Below are positions 38,450 through 49,414 of a stretch of DNA of 64,000 nt, one piece after another. Position numbers and translations under genes: made by a program. Position 1 is the stretch's first letter; each line of letters begins with the position of its first letter. The notes beneath the pieces are model-generated. The model did no database searches. It saw only the letters and a list, made by a program, of their open reading frames with translations, and was not told where the DNA came from. The stretch is taken from positions 10,458,860 through 10,522,859 of the forward strand of contig NC_051450.1 in assembly GCF_001649575.2 (NCBI RefSeq), read 5' to 3'. The stretch is from Kryptolebias marmoratus (taxonomy: Eukaryota > Chordata > Actinopteri > Cyprinodontiformes > Rivulidae).

Positions 38450-38985
38450 AAGCTAGTGACAATACATAAAACACCCTGGTACTTGCTTGGTACATTACTG
38501 GTATGTACCTGTTTGTTTGTTTTTTATTTTATTTTATTTTATTTTTTCGGGGACCAATTTGTATTTTGAAGTAATTTGCTAACCTGCATTTATTGGATAT
38601 GTATCTAGAATTTACTGGGCACTTACCTCATACTTACTTGACAAGTACCTAGTACTTACCTGCTACATACCTGATAATACTAAGGTATGTACCTGGTACC
38701 TATCCGATGCTACCCTGTTGCCTACAGGAACCGGGATGTTTTATAAAGTGATTTCTTACGCTGTATTTACTGGGTATGCATCTACTATTTACATAGTATT
38801 TACTTTATACATACCTGGTGTTCATGTTGTATGTACCTAAGTCATACTTGGTACACACTTGGTTCTTACCTACTTACCAATAATTACTTATCAGGTAAGT
38901 ACCAGGTATATACCAAGTAAGTACCAGGTTGTAATGTGTACCAACGGAGTTTGTAGTATTTAGCCTACGGGAACAAGGGATGTCT
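38450..38985. repeat. Degenerate TACTTACCTGG minisatellite with inverted half
   Basis: Dozens of variants of TACTTACC, GGTACTT and ACCTGGTA. A block with GCATTTATTGGATATGTATC (38587-) recurs as GTATTTACTGGGTATGCATC (38763-), so there is a higher-order repeat of about 176 bp. The right end (38892-38930) switches to the inverse orientation, AGGTAAGTACCAGG. Confidence 0.75.
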
Positions 38986-40049
38986 GAAAACAAATAAGTA
39001 CATTTAAACTCAACCTGGATAAAATGAAATCCAGGTACAGATTGATGGAAAGTATCAATGAAAATTTATCTTGTTCCCGATTTTTCACACAAAAACATAA
39101 ATTGGATAAATAAATTAGTGCAGTTTTAACTGGCTGGTTCCACTTGCAAACCCTGAATGAACTAATTTATTTTTCCCCCAGCTTCAGAACATCTATAAAA
39201 ACAAACCCATGCTTATATCTCTGTTTACATCTGTTCAAACATCTGTTTTGTTTCTGAATCTTTATGAAGCTTCTGTCAAGGGCCAGCTATGTTAATTTTG
39301 TTGTAACAATTCGCCTTTGTTTCTAGTTGATTCTTTACACACGCCATACCAACTGTGATTCCTTAAATATGGTGGTGCATAGGTGCATTTTTATTTTCTA
39401 TATCAAAGTACTGCAGAAACATGCAGCAACATCTTAACAAGATGTCATCTGCCCCACTTTCCACCTTGTTGGTTTACAACCTACAAGCACAAGAGCAAGG
39501 AAATGAGGCTGCGGTGAGTGTATACAGATGCTGTTCCGGATTTTAGCAGGTGGCTACATACCCTCCTACACCTGAGATTTAGAGGCGCAATGTATTACCT
39601 TAGAAAAGCACAGGGTGTTGCAACAATATTGCAGCATTTCAGTTAAAAGGAAGAAGATGAAACTGGAAATCTGTCCAGTGTAGGCAAACAAAATTAATGT
39701 TAGTCTGATCTATTCTCCTTCATGTGGGAAGATTTCGAAGTTGTGATAAATCAGGACTTAGATGTACTAAAAAAGACATTCGGCCAAACTCAATGCGACA
39801 ACACAATGTAAAGCAGCTGCATTTACAACACAATGGTGCCTACTAGTGCAGGCAGCAATGGTTACATAGCTGTGAAGCAGATGTCTCCAATAATAATAGT
39901 GGTAAAAAATGTTTGGAATGTGTTTTTAAAAATGTAATTTCCAGTGTATTTAAAAAAACACTTGTACGTAAAGAGGAATTCATAACAGCTACGCTCATTT
40001 CAATGGCATTCATTGACCACGTGTAATACAAAAAACAGCAGGGGAAATT
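38986..40049. other. AT-rich intronic DNA, no gene seen
   Basis: No recognised repeat or exon. Confidence 0.5.
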
Positions 40050-40795
40050 GAAGGCCTTGCATTGCTTGAAGGAATGCATATTGCCCACCACCTAAGACTA
40101 AAATCATCTTGTCCTGAGAAATAACAGCACTGTAGCCATTCTGGTCAAACCATGAAAATAACTTTAGAAGCAATGTCATGAGATCTTGCGCTCAGAGTAT
40201 GTGCTGTAAATGACTCTCAGGTACTACCACATCAAATGTTAGCTTAATGACTGTAATTTTAACTGAGTTATAGCTTATTTTGTGTTGGCTAAGGTTGATT
40301 GTCTTGGGTGGACATCTTGAATTAGATTGACTCCAAAACTTTTTCACTTGTAGATGTGTGTTAAATAGTTACTTTTTGAAAGCTTCATTAAAGTACATCC
40401 AGCGGTTAATGAGATGTTTCCCCAACAGACAAACTGGGTTGACTAAAACAGTTAATGACAAAGTTTAAGGCAAAATTTTGTGTTGTACAATGAGTGCTAC
40501 TCATTGTACAACACTAGAGTCATGGCTACACATGACTCCTAGAGTCATCTCCAACACTAGAGTGTGTGTGACTCTTAGCTCCTACCATATTAAATGTTAG
40601 CTCAGTATCTGTAAAATTGATAAAAAATTATAGATGTGTTTTGTGTCTTTTAAGGTCAGATGGCCTTGCTTGGCATTTTGAATTGAAATGTCTTCACGTG
40701 TTAATCAGTTGTAGATTGACACCCAAGGTTTACTTTCTAAAAATGCCATTAAATGGGCAAAAGCATTTCTGCCCACCTTTTCTCTTTCAGCGATG
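40050..40795 (-). repeat. Rep-A copy 8, degenerate dimer
   Basis: Reverse orientation: GCTTGAAGGAATGCATATTG at the start, GTACTACCACATC, GGTGGACATCTTGAATTAGA, CAACAGACAAACTGGG, then a second, heavily decayed unit. A perfect palindrome interrupts the second unit. Confidence 0.8.
40480..40514. repeat. Perfect 16-bp hairpin inside Rep-A
   Basis: GTGTTGTACAATGAGT (40480-40495) and ACTCATTGTACAACAC (40499-40514) are exact reverse complements with the 3-base loop GCT. Confidence 0.9.
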
Positions 40796-40859
40796 AGCTA
40801 TGTTGAAAACAAATACTTCATTCTGGGCGATGTCCTTGCTACAACATAAAATAGCAACA

Positions 40860-41330
40860 ATGTGAATGGTCCTTCCAGGGTCCTAGCGAGGTCTTCGGTT
40901 GTGTAATAAGAACACAATGTCCTGCCAAATATGCTCGATAAAGTGTGATAGGTGCACAATGGTTTTGAACATGCACAAAACTACCATTATGTGGTTTATC
41001 ATAATGAGGTCCTGGGTGGCACATTGTGGCAGGGTATTCATGACGTGGGGGGTCATGCACTTGTGTGACTTAGCTGTTGAGAATCTGAAGCAGAGCCCCA
41101 CTTGCCACACGGCTATAACTACAACTGTGACTGTGAAAAGGTCATGGAAGCAACCTAGCACAGACACAGTACCCATAGTAATGTCATGCTAGGGTTTGAG
41201 AGAGTGAAACTTGGGCTGGCAAATAGAGTTTAGTCAAGGTACAGGGGGGTGTTTTAGGAGAACACTGAAAATAACAGGGTAACTCCTATTTGACAAGTAC
41301 TAAGAGTGTAGCACATGACTGCCTTCACAC
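40860..41330. repeat. Unrecognised repeat U, copy 1
   Basis: Shares with 43400-44110 a GTAATGT..TGCTA block and a CTCCTATTTG...AGTACTAA.AGTGTAGC block. A 97-codon minus-strand frame (41176-40883) contains HFIEHIWQDI, reminiscent of the PIEHIW motif around the last catalytic residue of Tc1/IS630 transposases; this is suggestive only. Confidence 0.45.
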
Positions 41331-43399
41331 AGCTGTTTTAGTTCATTTGCTTACATAACATCAATTGTTCTTCCTCTTTTGCTGGGTTCAACAAAATGGC
41401 TTCAGATAAACCAATTTCTTTTAAAATTTAGGGTAACTACAATAATTTACTTGGTCTTTAGACACCAATATATCCAGTTCCTCATCCTGGACCAGCAAAT
41501 GATTGAGTCTACTTTGGATTTTTCTTGCCTCTTAACTGGTAGTTGTCTGTAAAATTGTAGAAGCCTAAAACATTACAGATCTAACCAGTTTTACATACAT
41601 ACAGACAAGTACTTGTGATTTTGCAACAATCAGAACAAAACTAATAAAATAATGCAATATACATGAACATCAATACCAGTAAAAGCCACAGGCTTCAGGA
41701 CAATGATGTCTCAGCAGAATTAAAGCAATAAAGGGAGTGGTAGTAAAACAAATTCAGCACAATCCATTCTTTTGAGAGCAATAAAGAAAGAGAAAAAGTA
41801 AAAAAAAAATAAAAATATCAAAATAGAAAACAGTAAGTCTTTTTTGCTGCCCTGGGAGGCTAAAAAAGAATTCCCATGACTTATTTATGACCTATTATTC
41901 TCCAACGGAACCTCTGCATCTGCTGACACAGTGGAAAAAAAAGGGAAAAAACAACTTATGATAAACTTTATATTTACTGCTGTAGTTTCCACTGTCCTTC
42001 ATCATTATTATTTGAGTTCTTATAAAAGCAGAATCCAATCTGGTGCAGCTTAATAAAAGAGCACTGCGAGGCTTGGCCGACTCATAATTCAAACCCTGTC
42101 TTTGTGTGGAAATTGGTGTGATATATATAAAGCAAAATGAAGAAATAGCTCTTACGATTTTTTTTTTTTCTGTTTTGTTGCCTCCTCCTTCTTTAATGCA
42201 AAGTACAGACACACAGAGATGAGACAGTAAAACAGAATGACTGTGAGACCAAAGTATGTGACTTAAATAACATAACTAAAAAAGCATGACCCCTGTGTGG
42301 GTTTGTTAGAGGTCTGACTCTTAGCCAGTTATCTCCTGAGTCTCGTTACAATTGTGCTGATCAGAGTGGACACAAACACGAAGAAAACAGAGATGTTTAC
42401 TCATGTAATGGGCTCTGTTGAGACACGGAAAATCACACTGCGGGGATCAAGCTTTCATGGTGTGAATAAAGATCTAGGTCGGCTTTTTGTCTACCTTTTG
42501 CTTGTCAGAAACACCATTTCACTGCGTTTCTAATGAACAAGGCTGAAATGTAAGAGTCTTTGCTTTAAAATGAAGCTGCTGGGGAATTAAAGGCTTAAGA
42601 GGGAGACAAACAACATTACATAATGTATTTTTTTAGATAAATTATGAACAACAGAGTCAGTATTGAAGATACAGCTAGGTATTAGAGTTGTTCAAATATT
42701 GCAAATATAGTTTTCAGAAAAAAAAAAAAAGTCAGATAAGCCAGGCATTTTGTGAAAAAAAGAACAGAAAAATCAATCAAATAAACCATACTTGATTGGA
42801 AGGTAATGAGTTGTTTGGCAGCCTGGGATTATCATCAGAGAGGGTTTTAGACCGAGATCACTATCAAATGTATTGACAGAAAGGGATTAAACGAACAAAG
42901 GAAAACAAGTTAAGCTCATGCCCAACAATCGCAATGATGAGTCGTTCTGAATGTGTTGTCTGTCTGAGGGGGAAACAAATACTTCTGTCCGTCTGTCGTC
43001 ATTCTTCAAACAACACTAATCAGTAACTTCTCATTTGACTCTACGTTTAAACCACCAATCTGATATGATAATGCTGTAATTCCTTAAATCTACCAGAGGT
43101 GATCTGCAGCTCAAATCTTTGATTAGAATCTCTAAAAAGATGGTAATAAGTTTAATTTCTATTCATGTGCAGTTTCTGCCTGTCAGTCTGGCTTACAAAG
43201 ATGTTCTAGAAGCTTTGAGTTTATTTCAGCTTCCTTTGGGGCTAAAACTTTACAAAGAAAAACAAAAAAAAGGTGTTTTTTGTAATAAAATAAAATAAAT
43301 AAAAGTTTAGCTCAATTTGATACTACTTTATACTTCTGCACTATAACTAACTGGAAGCATGTAATATTTCAATGTCCCTATTTGGTAGTTACAAAAACA
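41331..43399. other. Intronic DNA, no gene seen
   Basis: No recognised repeat. A plus-strand poly(A) run lies at 42720. Confidence 0.5.
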
Positions 43400-44110
43400 G
43401 GTCACTTTTCAGCATGTATGTTGGGCTCCTTTCACATTGAACAACGACCTGCTACACCATAAAAGATCAGCCAGAACATGGATCGACCAGGTTGGCTTCA
43501 TGTTTTGGATGCAATCTTGATCAAGGTCATTGAAACAACTTAGTGAAGATATGATGCCATAATGGTAATGTTGTGCTATCGAGGTGAGATCATCTTGCAT
43601 GTAGCTGTTTACTGACATGGTCTGAAAGAGTTGGGCCAGGGCTATCAGGATTTGGGTTTGGTTTGAGTTATTCTTTAAGTTTCTTTTGTATTAGGTTTAT
43701 TGTTTCTTTAATTCTGTTATTTTGTTCCTGTGTTTAGTTTTGTTGTTTGGTGTTTTACTCCCTGTGCCCTTAATGTTTCTGTCATCATTTACATGACCTC
43801 AGCCTGTTTCACTCCTATGTACTGTCCAATTTATCTTTGTGTGTTTGCCACCCTAAGTTTTTGTTATTTAGTTTTAGTTGCTGCCACGTCAGCCTGTGTT
43901 TTCCTCTTTGTTAACAAATTAGTTTCTCTTTAAGTCCCTCCTTATTCAGTCTGCATTTGGGTCCGACCAACTCTCCCCTATCTGACAAGGGCGGGCATAA
44001 AAAGTGTGGTGAGGGTAGAGAAAAGTGTCTCCTATTTGGTGAGTACTAATAGTGTAGCGGCAATGCGTTCACAGCGAATGAGGTTTTTCAAATTCACTGA
44101 GACCCAGCCA
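43400..44110. repeat. Unrecognised repeat U, copy 2, split by a solo LTR
   Basis: The left part (43400-43642) and right part (43988-44110) together match copy 1 at 41040-41330. The minus-strand frame 43618-43409 contains GIISSLSCFNDL, comparable to GTVSVLGCFHDL in copy 1. Confidence 0.45.
43643..43987 (+). mobile_element. Solo LTR, copy 3 (345 bp)
   Basis: Starts TATCAGGATTTGGGTTTGG (TGTCA with one change), ends ATCTGACA, and is flanked by a perfect 5-bp duplication AGGGC (43638-43642 and 43988-43992). The terminal block CTGCATTTGGGTCC is typical of this family. Forward orientation. Confidence 0.85.
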
Positions 44111-47104
44111 TGTTTTAATAGGGCTTGTAGATCATAGGGAGCAAAGAGGGGTCACCATTCAGTGTAAAGGGGATGTGAGACTCAATTACAGCCACAATGT
44201 CACCCATTCATTTGTTGAGATGCACTGATAACAGATTTCTGGGCCAGTCCAGATTTCTAGTTTTTGTAAAGCTCTGACTTGCCTTTTGTAATTTTAGTGA
44301 ATCATAATTTCTCTCAAAGAACTGTAATAAACAGCACCTTATTTGTTGTCTATTTTCTAGTAGAACTGAAAGAATGTTTTCTTCAAAAAAGCAACAGGTT
44401 ACCAAGCTACCCCTCTATATCCACCGAAATGTATGAATAATATCTTAGTAAGTTTAAACAAAGTCAACTTTTTTTTTCTTTTAACGTTTCACTTCACACC
44501 CCAGGAATTCAAACTAAAAAGTGCAGAGTTCAGAGCTTTTAAACTGTTGTGTGCTGCTTTGTTTTTTTCATGCTGAACTCACATGCAAATCCCTTCCCCT
44601 CCTCTCCCTCCTGGGGAATGTTAAGGTCTTAGAGTTTGGAATTTTGCACTTTTCAGTTTGAACTGAGAAAGCTCCTTGGGTGAGAAATCTTCAAAAACAA
44701 AAATAAGAAAAGAACTAAAAAGATTTAAAAAACAAACAAAGCAAAACGTTCAGATGCATTTGTTTAAACCTAGTGGCATGCCCTGGATGACTTCACCGGC
44801 ATACAAATACTATCCTTCAGCATATAGGTCATAGGCATTTAAACTAATAAAACCCAACAGTAAAGTATCAAAAATATCCGGTCTTACTGATGAGACCGTA
44901 ATAAATAATAGACCAGGCTATTTGAACTAGAATTTCCTGGATATGAATAAAGTTTTAGATGTCACCATGGCTTGAGCACAGCAGGTATTTCTGTCCATTT
45001 CATATACAAAATTGCATTTATTTTACACACATATACTATCAGTTTTGAAAGAAACCTGTCACCCAACATGAGACATCCCTCTGAAGGCCTGTAACACCTG
45101 CACATGTGATAATGAGCAACACCAATTGTGTTACATCGCTGATGTTCAAACACTCTGAAATTGTTCTGAGACACAAGAATATCACTTTGTTTCACTTGCA
45201 CTCACCCTTATGTATGATAACACCGTGTAACATGATTTTTGTTCCTGGTAAGTCAGTCAGTAAGTGTTATTCCCCATCTCCTTTTTATTGCAAATCAATA
45301 GAAAATTCTATTATTTTTAACCTTCACTTTTCAGGCTTACAGGATGAAGTTTTGACAAATGTCTTACATTTTATTATCTTTTTTGTTTTGTTTCAAAACA
45401 AGATTCCTAAGACTACAAGGTTCCTTAACTTACTTGAAAATCAATAGTAACTGGTATTACATTGAAAAAAGACACATTTGTAAACTCATTGTCAAACCAC
45501 AAAAGGAACAGTTTGGGATCAAAATAATAATGTTTTCATTTTGTTTAGTTTTAAAAAAACTGGGAAATTAAAGTTTTAACCTAGGAACAAGAGTAAGGGA
45601 AATTTTGTTACCTAGTGTAACAAAAGCAATGACTTTCTAATTGATTTACTTTTGATTATATAAATTACATTTATTCCAAATTACATAAAGTTGTGAATCA
45701 GCTTTGTAGTAGCTGGATGGGCTTGTCATCCCGGCAGGCTCAGCTCCACACAGCATGATGTAAATGTCACCTCCAGACACACTCATTAAAACCACACAGC
45801 TGGAGAGAAGCTCGAGCTTGGACTGACATTAAACACGAGCTCTGGCCAGAACTGGAATCAGAGAACTTCATACACGCAGTTTATTAATGAAAGCCGCCTA
45901 AACGCTGCACCAATTCAACAACTGGATTTTCCTATCATGCATTCATCCTGTGATAATCACTGCCAAACAGCTGCTTTCCAAATTGCTCCTCTTCCTTGCA
46001 GCATCTCCACCACGTTCTTAGGCTGACCCATATGGAATCTACATCTCTGTTTGTATTGATTTCAGATCATGTTGAAGTTCTCTGCACCAACAAACACAAA
46101 GAAGAGACCGCCGGTCAATAAATCAACCTCATGTTAAATTCATGCACACCTCAACCAGTGTTTTCCCTTCTGCACCTTTGTGCTAGCAACGACAGCGAGT
46201 CCCATCAACAACTCAGCCACATATCTGGGTAGCTGGCTTTTTAAATATGATAAAAAAATAATTATATGCAAGTAGGTATAACTAATGCTGGAAGTTGTAA
46301 TGCATATGTTTTGCAAAAACAGCAATAAAATACTCAAAAGTCATGTGGGTCTTTGATGATATTGCTTAGATGTTTTTACCCCAATAATCCAAAATGGCTT
46401 TCCAAAAAAGTGTTTATAATATGATAATAGTCTCTTGTTAAAAAACAAAACAAAGATCAGTCAAATAGGTCTTCATGAGTTAGCACATTGCTTTGAGACT
46501 AAAAGTAATAACCATAAAAAATTATCCATGACAGAGACTTATGATGCGTCAACACTATTAAACATAAATAAAAAATAACTTTTAGATGCTAAATATGTAG
46601 AAAATTTTAACAATATGTTTTTTATGTAGCTAAAACTGTACCAGATTTGTTTGAAAAGAGAGCATTTCAGTCTTCAGTCATCTCACACCAACTGTTCCAA
46701 GCTGTTTTTAAGTCTGTCTAGAAGATGCACACTGCTGCAGGCATTCAGTAAAAACAATAACAATCACCAAGCAAAGAAAGAGGAATTTGATGTTGTTGCT
46801 TGCACTGTTAGTGTAATTAAAAAGTAAGTTGAGTGATTAAAATTGTCACTTAAAATCTTAGATGCAGTTAAAAAAGTAGCTGCTAAATGTCACCTGTGTC
46901 TGTGTATCTTGTACTGTCTCCATATTGGATAAATGGAGATTTTATAGTCACTTTTTTTTTTCTTTTCTTTGTTTTTTATGAGTCTGGTATTTTAAATTAA
47001 ACAAAACAACTGTTTTTCTTGAGGCAGCACCAAGTCCAAAACTAGTTTCTACAGAGAAATTTCAAAGTACATTTTATCAAAGCATTAAATTTTACGGAAG
47101 TTTA
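44111..47104. other. Intronic DNA, no gene seen
   Basis: AT-rich. A more balanced, repeat-free block lies at 45710-46060. Confidence 0.5.
45710..46060. promoter_or_regulatory. Candidate conserved non-coding block
   Basis: Repeat-free mixed composition within 3 kb of the dpp6 first exon. Speculative. Confidence 0.2.
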
Positions 47105-47660
47105 CCATATTGCATTGTGAAATATCATATTATATCACACCATTCTCTATTGTAGGGGTAGGCAATCCTAGTCCTCGAGTGCCACTATCCTGCATGTTTT
47201 ACTTGTTTCCCTGCTCCAACACACCTGATTTGAATCAATGACTGATTAACAGGCTTCTGCAGAACATGAAGAGGTCATTTAACCACTACATCAGGTGTGT
47301 TGGATCAGGGAAACAAGTAAAACATGCAGGACAGTGGAACTCGAGGAACAGGATTGCCTACCTCTGCTCTATTGTATTGTAATGTGTCATATAGTTTTGT
47401 ATTGGACATTTTCAAACTGTATTGTATTGTCTTATATAGTGTTATATCATGCCATAATCTGTTATATTGTACAATAAAAATAAAACATTACATTGTATGT
47501 TATCATGTTGTAGTGTATTCTATTGTATCACACTTCCCTGTAAATTGATTATATCATAATGTATCATATGGCATTGTGTCATACAGTATTCTCATGCAGT
47601 ATTGTTTTGTACTGTATTATTAAAGTTTTGTATCATATCATATTGTATTGTCTTTAATCA
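47105..47660. repeat. Degenerate TATTG / TATCATA satellite
   Basis: Irregular short-period repeats (TATTGTATTGT, TATCATATTA, TGTATCATA) on both sides of the MITE at 47153-47366. It reads as one array interrupted by that insertion. Confidence 0.7.
47153..47366. mobile_element. Palindromic hAT-type MITE
   Basis: 214 bp. The left arm starts TAGGGGTAGGCAATCCTAGTC; the right arm ends AGGATTGCCTACCTCTG, its imperfect complement. The arms continue inward for about 75 bp (CATGTTTTACTTGTTTCCCTG against CAGGGAAACAAGTAAAACATG). It is flanked by a perfect 8-bp duplication CTCTATTG (47145-47152 and 47367-47374). CAGGGGTGGGCAA-type ends and 8-bp duplications are characteristic of hAT elements. Non-coding. 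Confidence 0.9.
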
Positions 47661-48570
47661 TGTTGTTTTGCAATGAATAAAAAAATAGACAAACAAATAC
47701 ATAGACTATCAGGGTGTTAAGGTTTTTTTGTTTTCCCATCATGGCTTTGTTTAACAGGGTTACTAGCTTAGTTTGTTAGCTTAAACCAGTGATAGTTAGG
47801 GTCACAAACCATTTTGTGGGTCAGAAGCTGAAAAAGTTTGGGAATCAGGGTCATATCGCATTGCATCAAAGATGCCAAAATGATCCTTTTTGGAACACTT
47901 CATGTTTATTTACCTGTAATAATATAAAATAGAAAGTCATAAACTACAGTCTTTTACAAGGCCTGACTAAGCAAACAACCAAAAGCTGGCCTTTAAATGT
48001 AATGTTCTCCTCGTACTTTTTTAGCACCATGGACAGCGATGGAAGCCCGTAGAGGCCATTTCAACACCAAGGACAGCTCCACAAATCTAACTCCTTTGCT
48101 TCAACGTGGTTTGAGTTCCCAGAAAAAAAATAATATAGCAGCCGGCCAAGGTGACCAGAAGTGAATTTAAAGAAATAAATCCACAAGAATGTAAAGCAAC
48201 ACAGCTCCTAAGCAGTCCTGAGCCATTTCCCAACACATTTCAGCTGAAAATGCAGGCTGGGGGGTTCATTTGACAGCAAACATATAATAATAATGGTTGT
48301 TAGGGGATACTTAGAAATACATTTAGATGCTACGGAGGACTATAGGAAAGATTTATGGACAGCGCCACACAGACGTAACCGACACGTCATTTACTGACAG
48401 ATAATCCAGCCAATTGAGGCCATGACGCACCGTATAATAATAGTTTGACAACTTTCCCTTCGAAAGGCACGAAGATTCAATTTTATCAGCTTTGCGACCT
48501 TAACCGAGCAGATATGTGTGGAAAAACTAAGCTTTGAAATGCTCCCAGGGAGAAGAGAAGGGTTTCTTAC
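47661..48570. other. 5' end of dpp6 intron 1
   Basis: Starts at the GTAAGA donor (48570-48565, minus strand). No further exon seen. CpG content falls away below about 48560. Confidence 0.6.
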
Positions 48571-48729
48571 GTCCTCGTCCTCGCAGTGCCCGCGGTGGTA
48601 GCGGTGCTGGCTCTCCGCCACCCTCTCCCCGTCGCCAGCTTTCCCCAGGAGATGGTTAGCCTCCGGGGGGTTAGGGAAAGACTCGTTGGTGTTAATCTTC
48701 CCCGCGAATCTCTGATACAGCGACGACAT
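48571..48729 (-). CDS. dpp6: First coding exon of dpp6, long (DPPX-L-like) isoform
   Basis: DPP6 is a single-pass type II membrane protein with a catalytically dead dipeptidyl-peptidase fold. It is an auxiliary subunit of Kv4 A-type potassium channels, and its alternative first exons encode different cytoplasmic N-termini. Seen here: ATG at 48729, 53 codons, then GAC|GTAAGA, a good donor, with the exon ending in phase 0. An in-frame TGA lies upstream at 48775-48777 and G is at -3, so this ATG is the natural start. The peptide has LYQRFxGKINT, then SFPxPPEAxHLLG, and an acidic CEDED end. From memory, human long-form DPP6 shares the first two blocks and also ends its exon with an acidic DEED run; the fish exon is about 30 residues shorter because the Gly/Ala-rich middle is absent. 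The membrane segment and extracellular domain would lie in later exons beyond position 1; I did not find exon 2 here. I cannot tell whether this is dpp6a or dpp6b. Confidence 0.88.
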
Positions 48730-49060
48730 GTCGACAAGTTGCCAAACAGTCCAAGAAAGAACTCGACTCCTCTCTCAGTCAATTACACACACACGCGTGC
48801 GAAAAGGAGAAAAAAAGTTGAAGAATGGGATCGACGCGTTTGAAGATTCACAGCACGCACAGACCAGCAGCTTCCACACTTTCCCCCTCCAAGTTTACAA
48901 TGCATGAATAAACAAAACCAGAGCGGATTATAGCTGTGAGGATCTGGACCCAAATGACAAAAGAAACCGAGCTGGCTGTTGTCCCGCGTCGCTTTCCCTC
49001 CCCTGTGGCGGGGCAAAAAAGGGGCCGCAGATAAATGTCCAGGGACTAAAAAGGCTTTTT
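48730..49060 (-). promoter_or_regulatory. dpp6: CpG-rich promoter and 5' UTR region of dpp6
   Basis: The island is clearly richer in CG dinucleotides than the AT-rich surroundings and runs from inside the exon (about 48560) to about 49060. A GC box (GGCGGGGC) lies at 49007-49014. No TATA box is evident on the minus strand, consistent with a CpG-type promoter with dispersed starts. The transcription start is not determined. An in-frame stop at 48775-48777 marks the last part as 5' UTR. Confidence 0.6.
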
Positions 49061-49241
49061 GGTTTCTGATGTTCCAAACAGATGGGAACGACCCGACCCT
49101 AACACATTAGATTTTAGAGAGGAAAGTTATCTTAACTTGGCACCTGTACGGAGCATCAGATATCACCATTATTTACTTAGCCTTTATCGCAGCCTTTATC
49201 GCCTCATTTTGGGTCAATGGAAAGAGTAATGCAGAGAGCAA

Positions 49242-49257
49242 CAGTGCCCCCTGGTGG
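49242..49257 (-). promoter_or_regulatory. CTCF-like binding motif
   Basis: Plus strand reads CAGTGCCCCCTGGTGG; the minus strand reads CCACCAGGGGGCACTG, an almost ideal match to the CTCF core CCASYAGRKGGCRS. It lies about 510 bp upstream of the dpp6 start codon and points in the direction of dpp6 transcription. Occupancy cannot be judged from sequence. Confidence 0.6.
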
Positions 49258-49414
49258 AGGACAGCGCACACAACACCCGACAGGAACAGAGGAGGGATGG
49301 AAGGCAGGTTTAAACAGAGCATAAAATAAGATTATGCTGACTGACATCACTGAGCAGGGTTTGCAGAGAATTTTAATCCAAAAATGTATACTTTTATTTA
49401 TTTTATTTTTTTTG
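49258..49414. other. Upstream flank of dpp6
   Basis: Short unremarkable stretch between the CTCF-like motif and Rep-A copy 9. Confidence 0.5.

Larger units (their letters stand above)
1..48570 (-). other. Presumed intron 1 of dpp6 (partial)
   Basis: Everything downstream of the exon 1 donor at 48570 on the minus strand. Mammalian DPP6 is known for a very large first intron, so 48 kb without a second exon is expected. I saw no reading frame encoding the conserved membrane-proximal part of DPP6, but short exons without a Met could be missed by eye. Alternative first exons of other DPP6 isoforms could also lie here unrecognised. Confidence 0.65.

Noticed and set aside
48567..48843. Alternative frames overlapping the dpp6 exon (48586-48843 plus, 48567-48782 minus)
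   Set aside because: Shadows of the CpG-rich exon in other frames; only the 48571-48729 frame has a family match and a matching donor.
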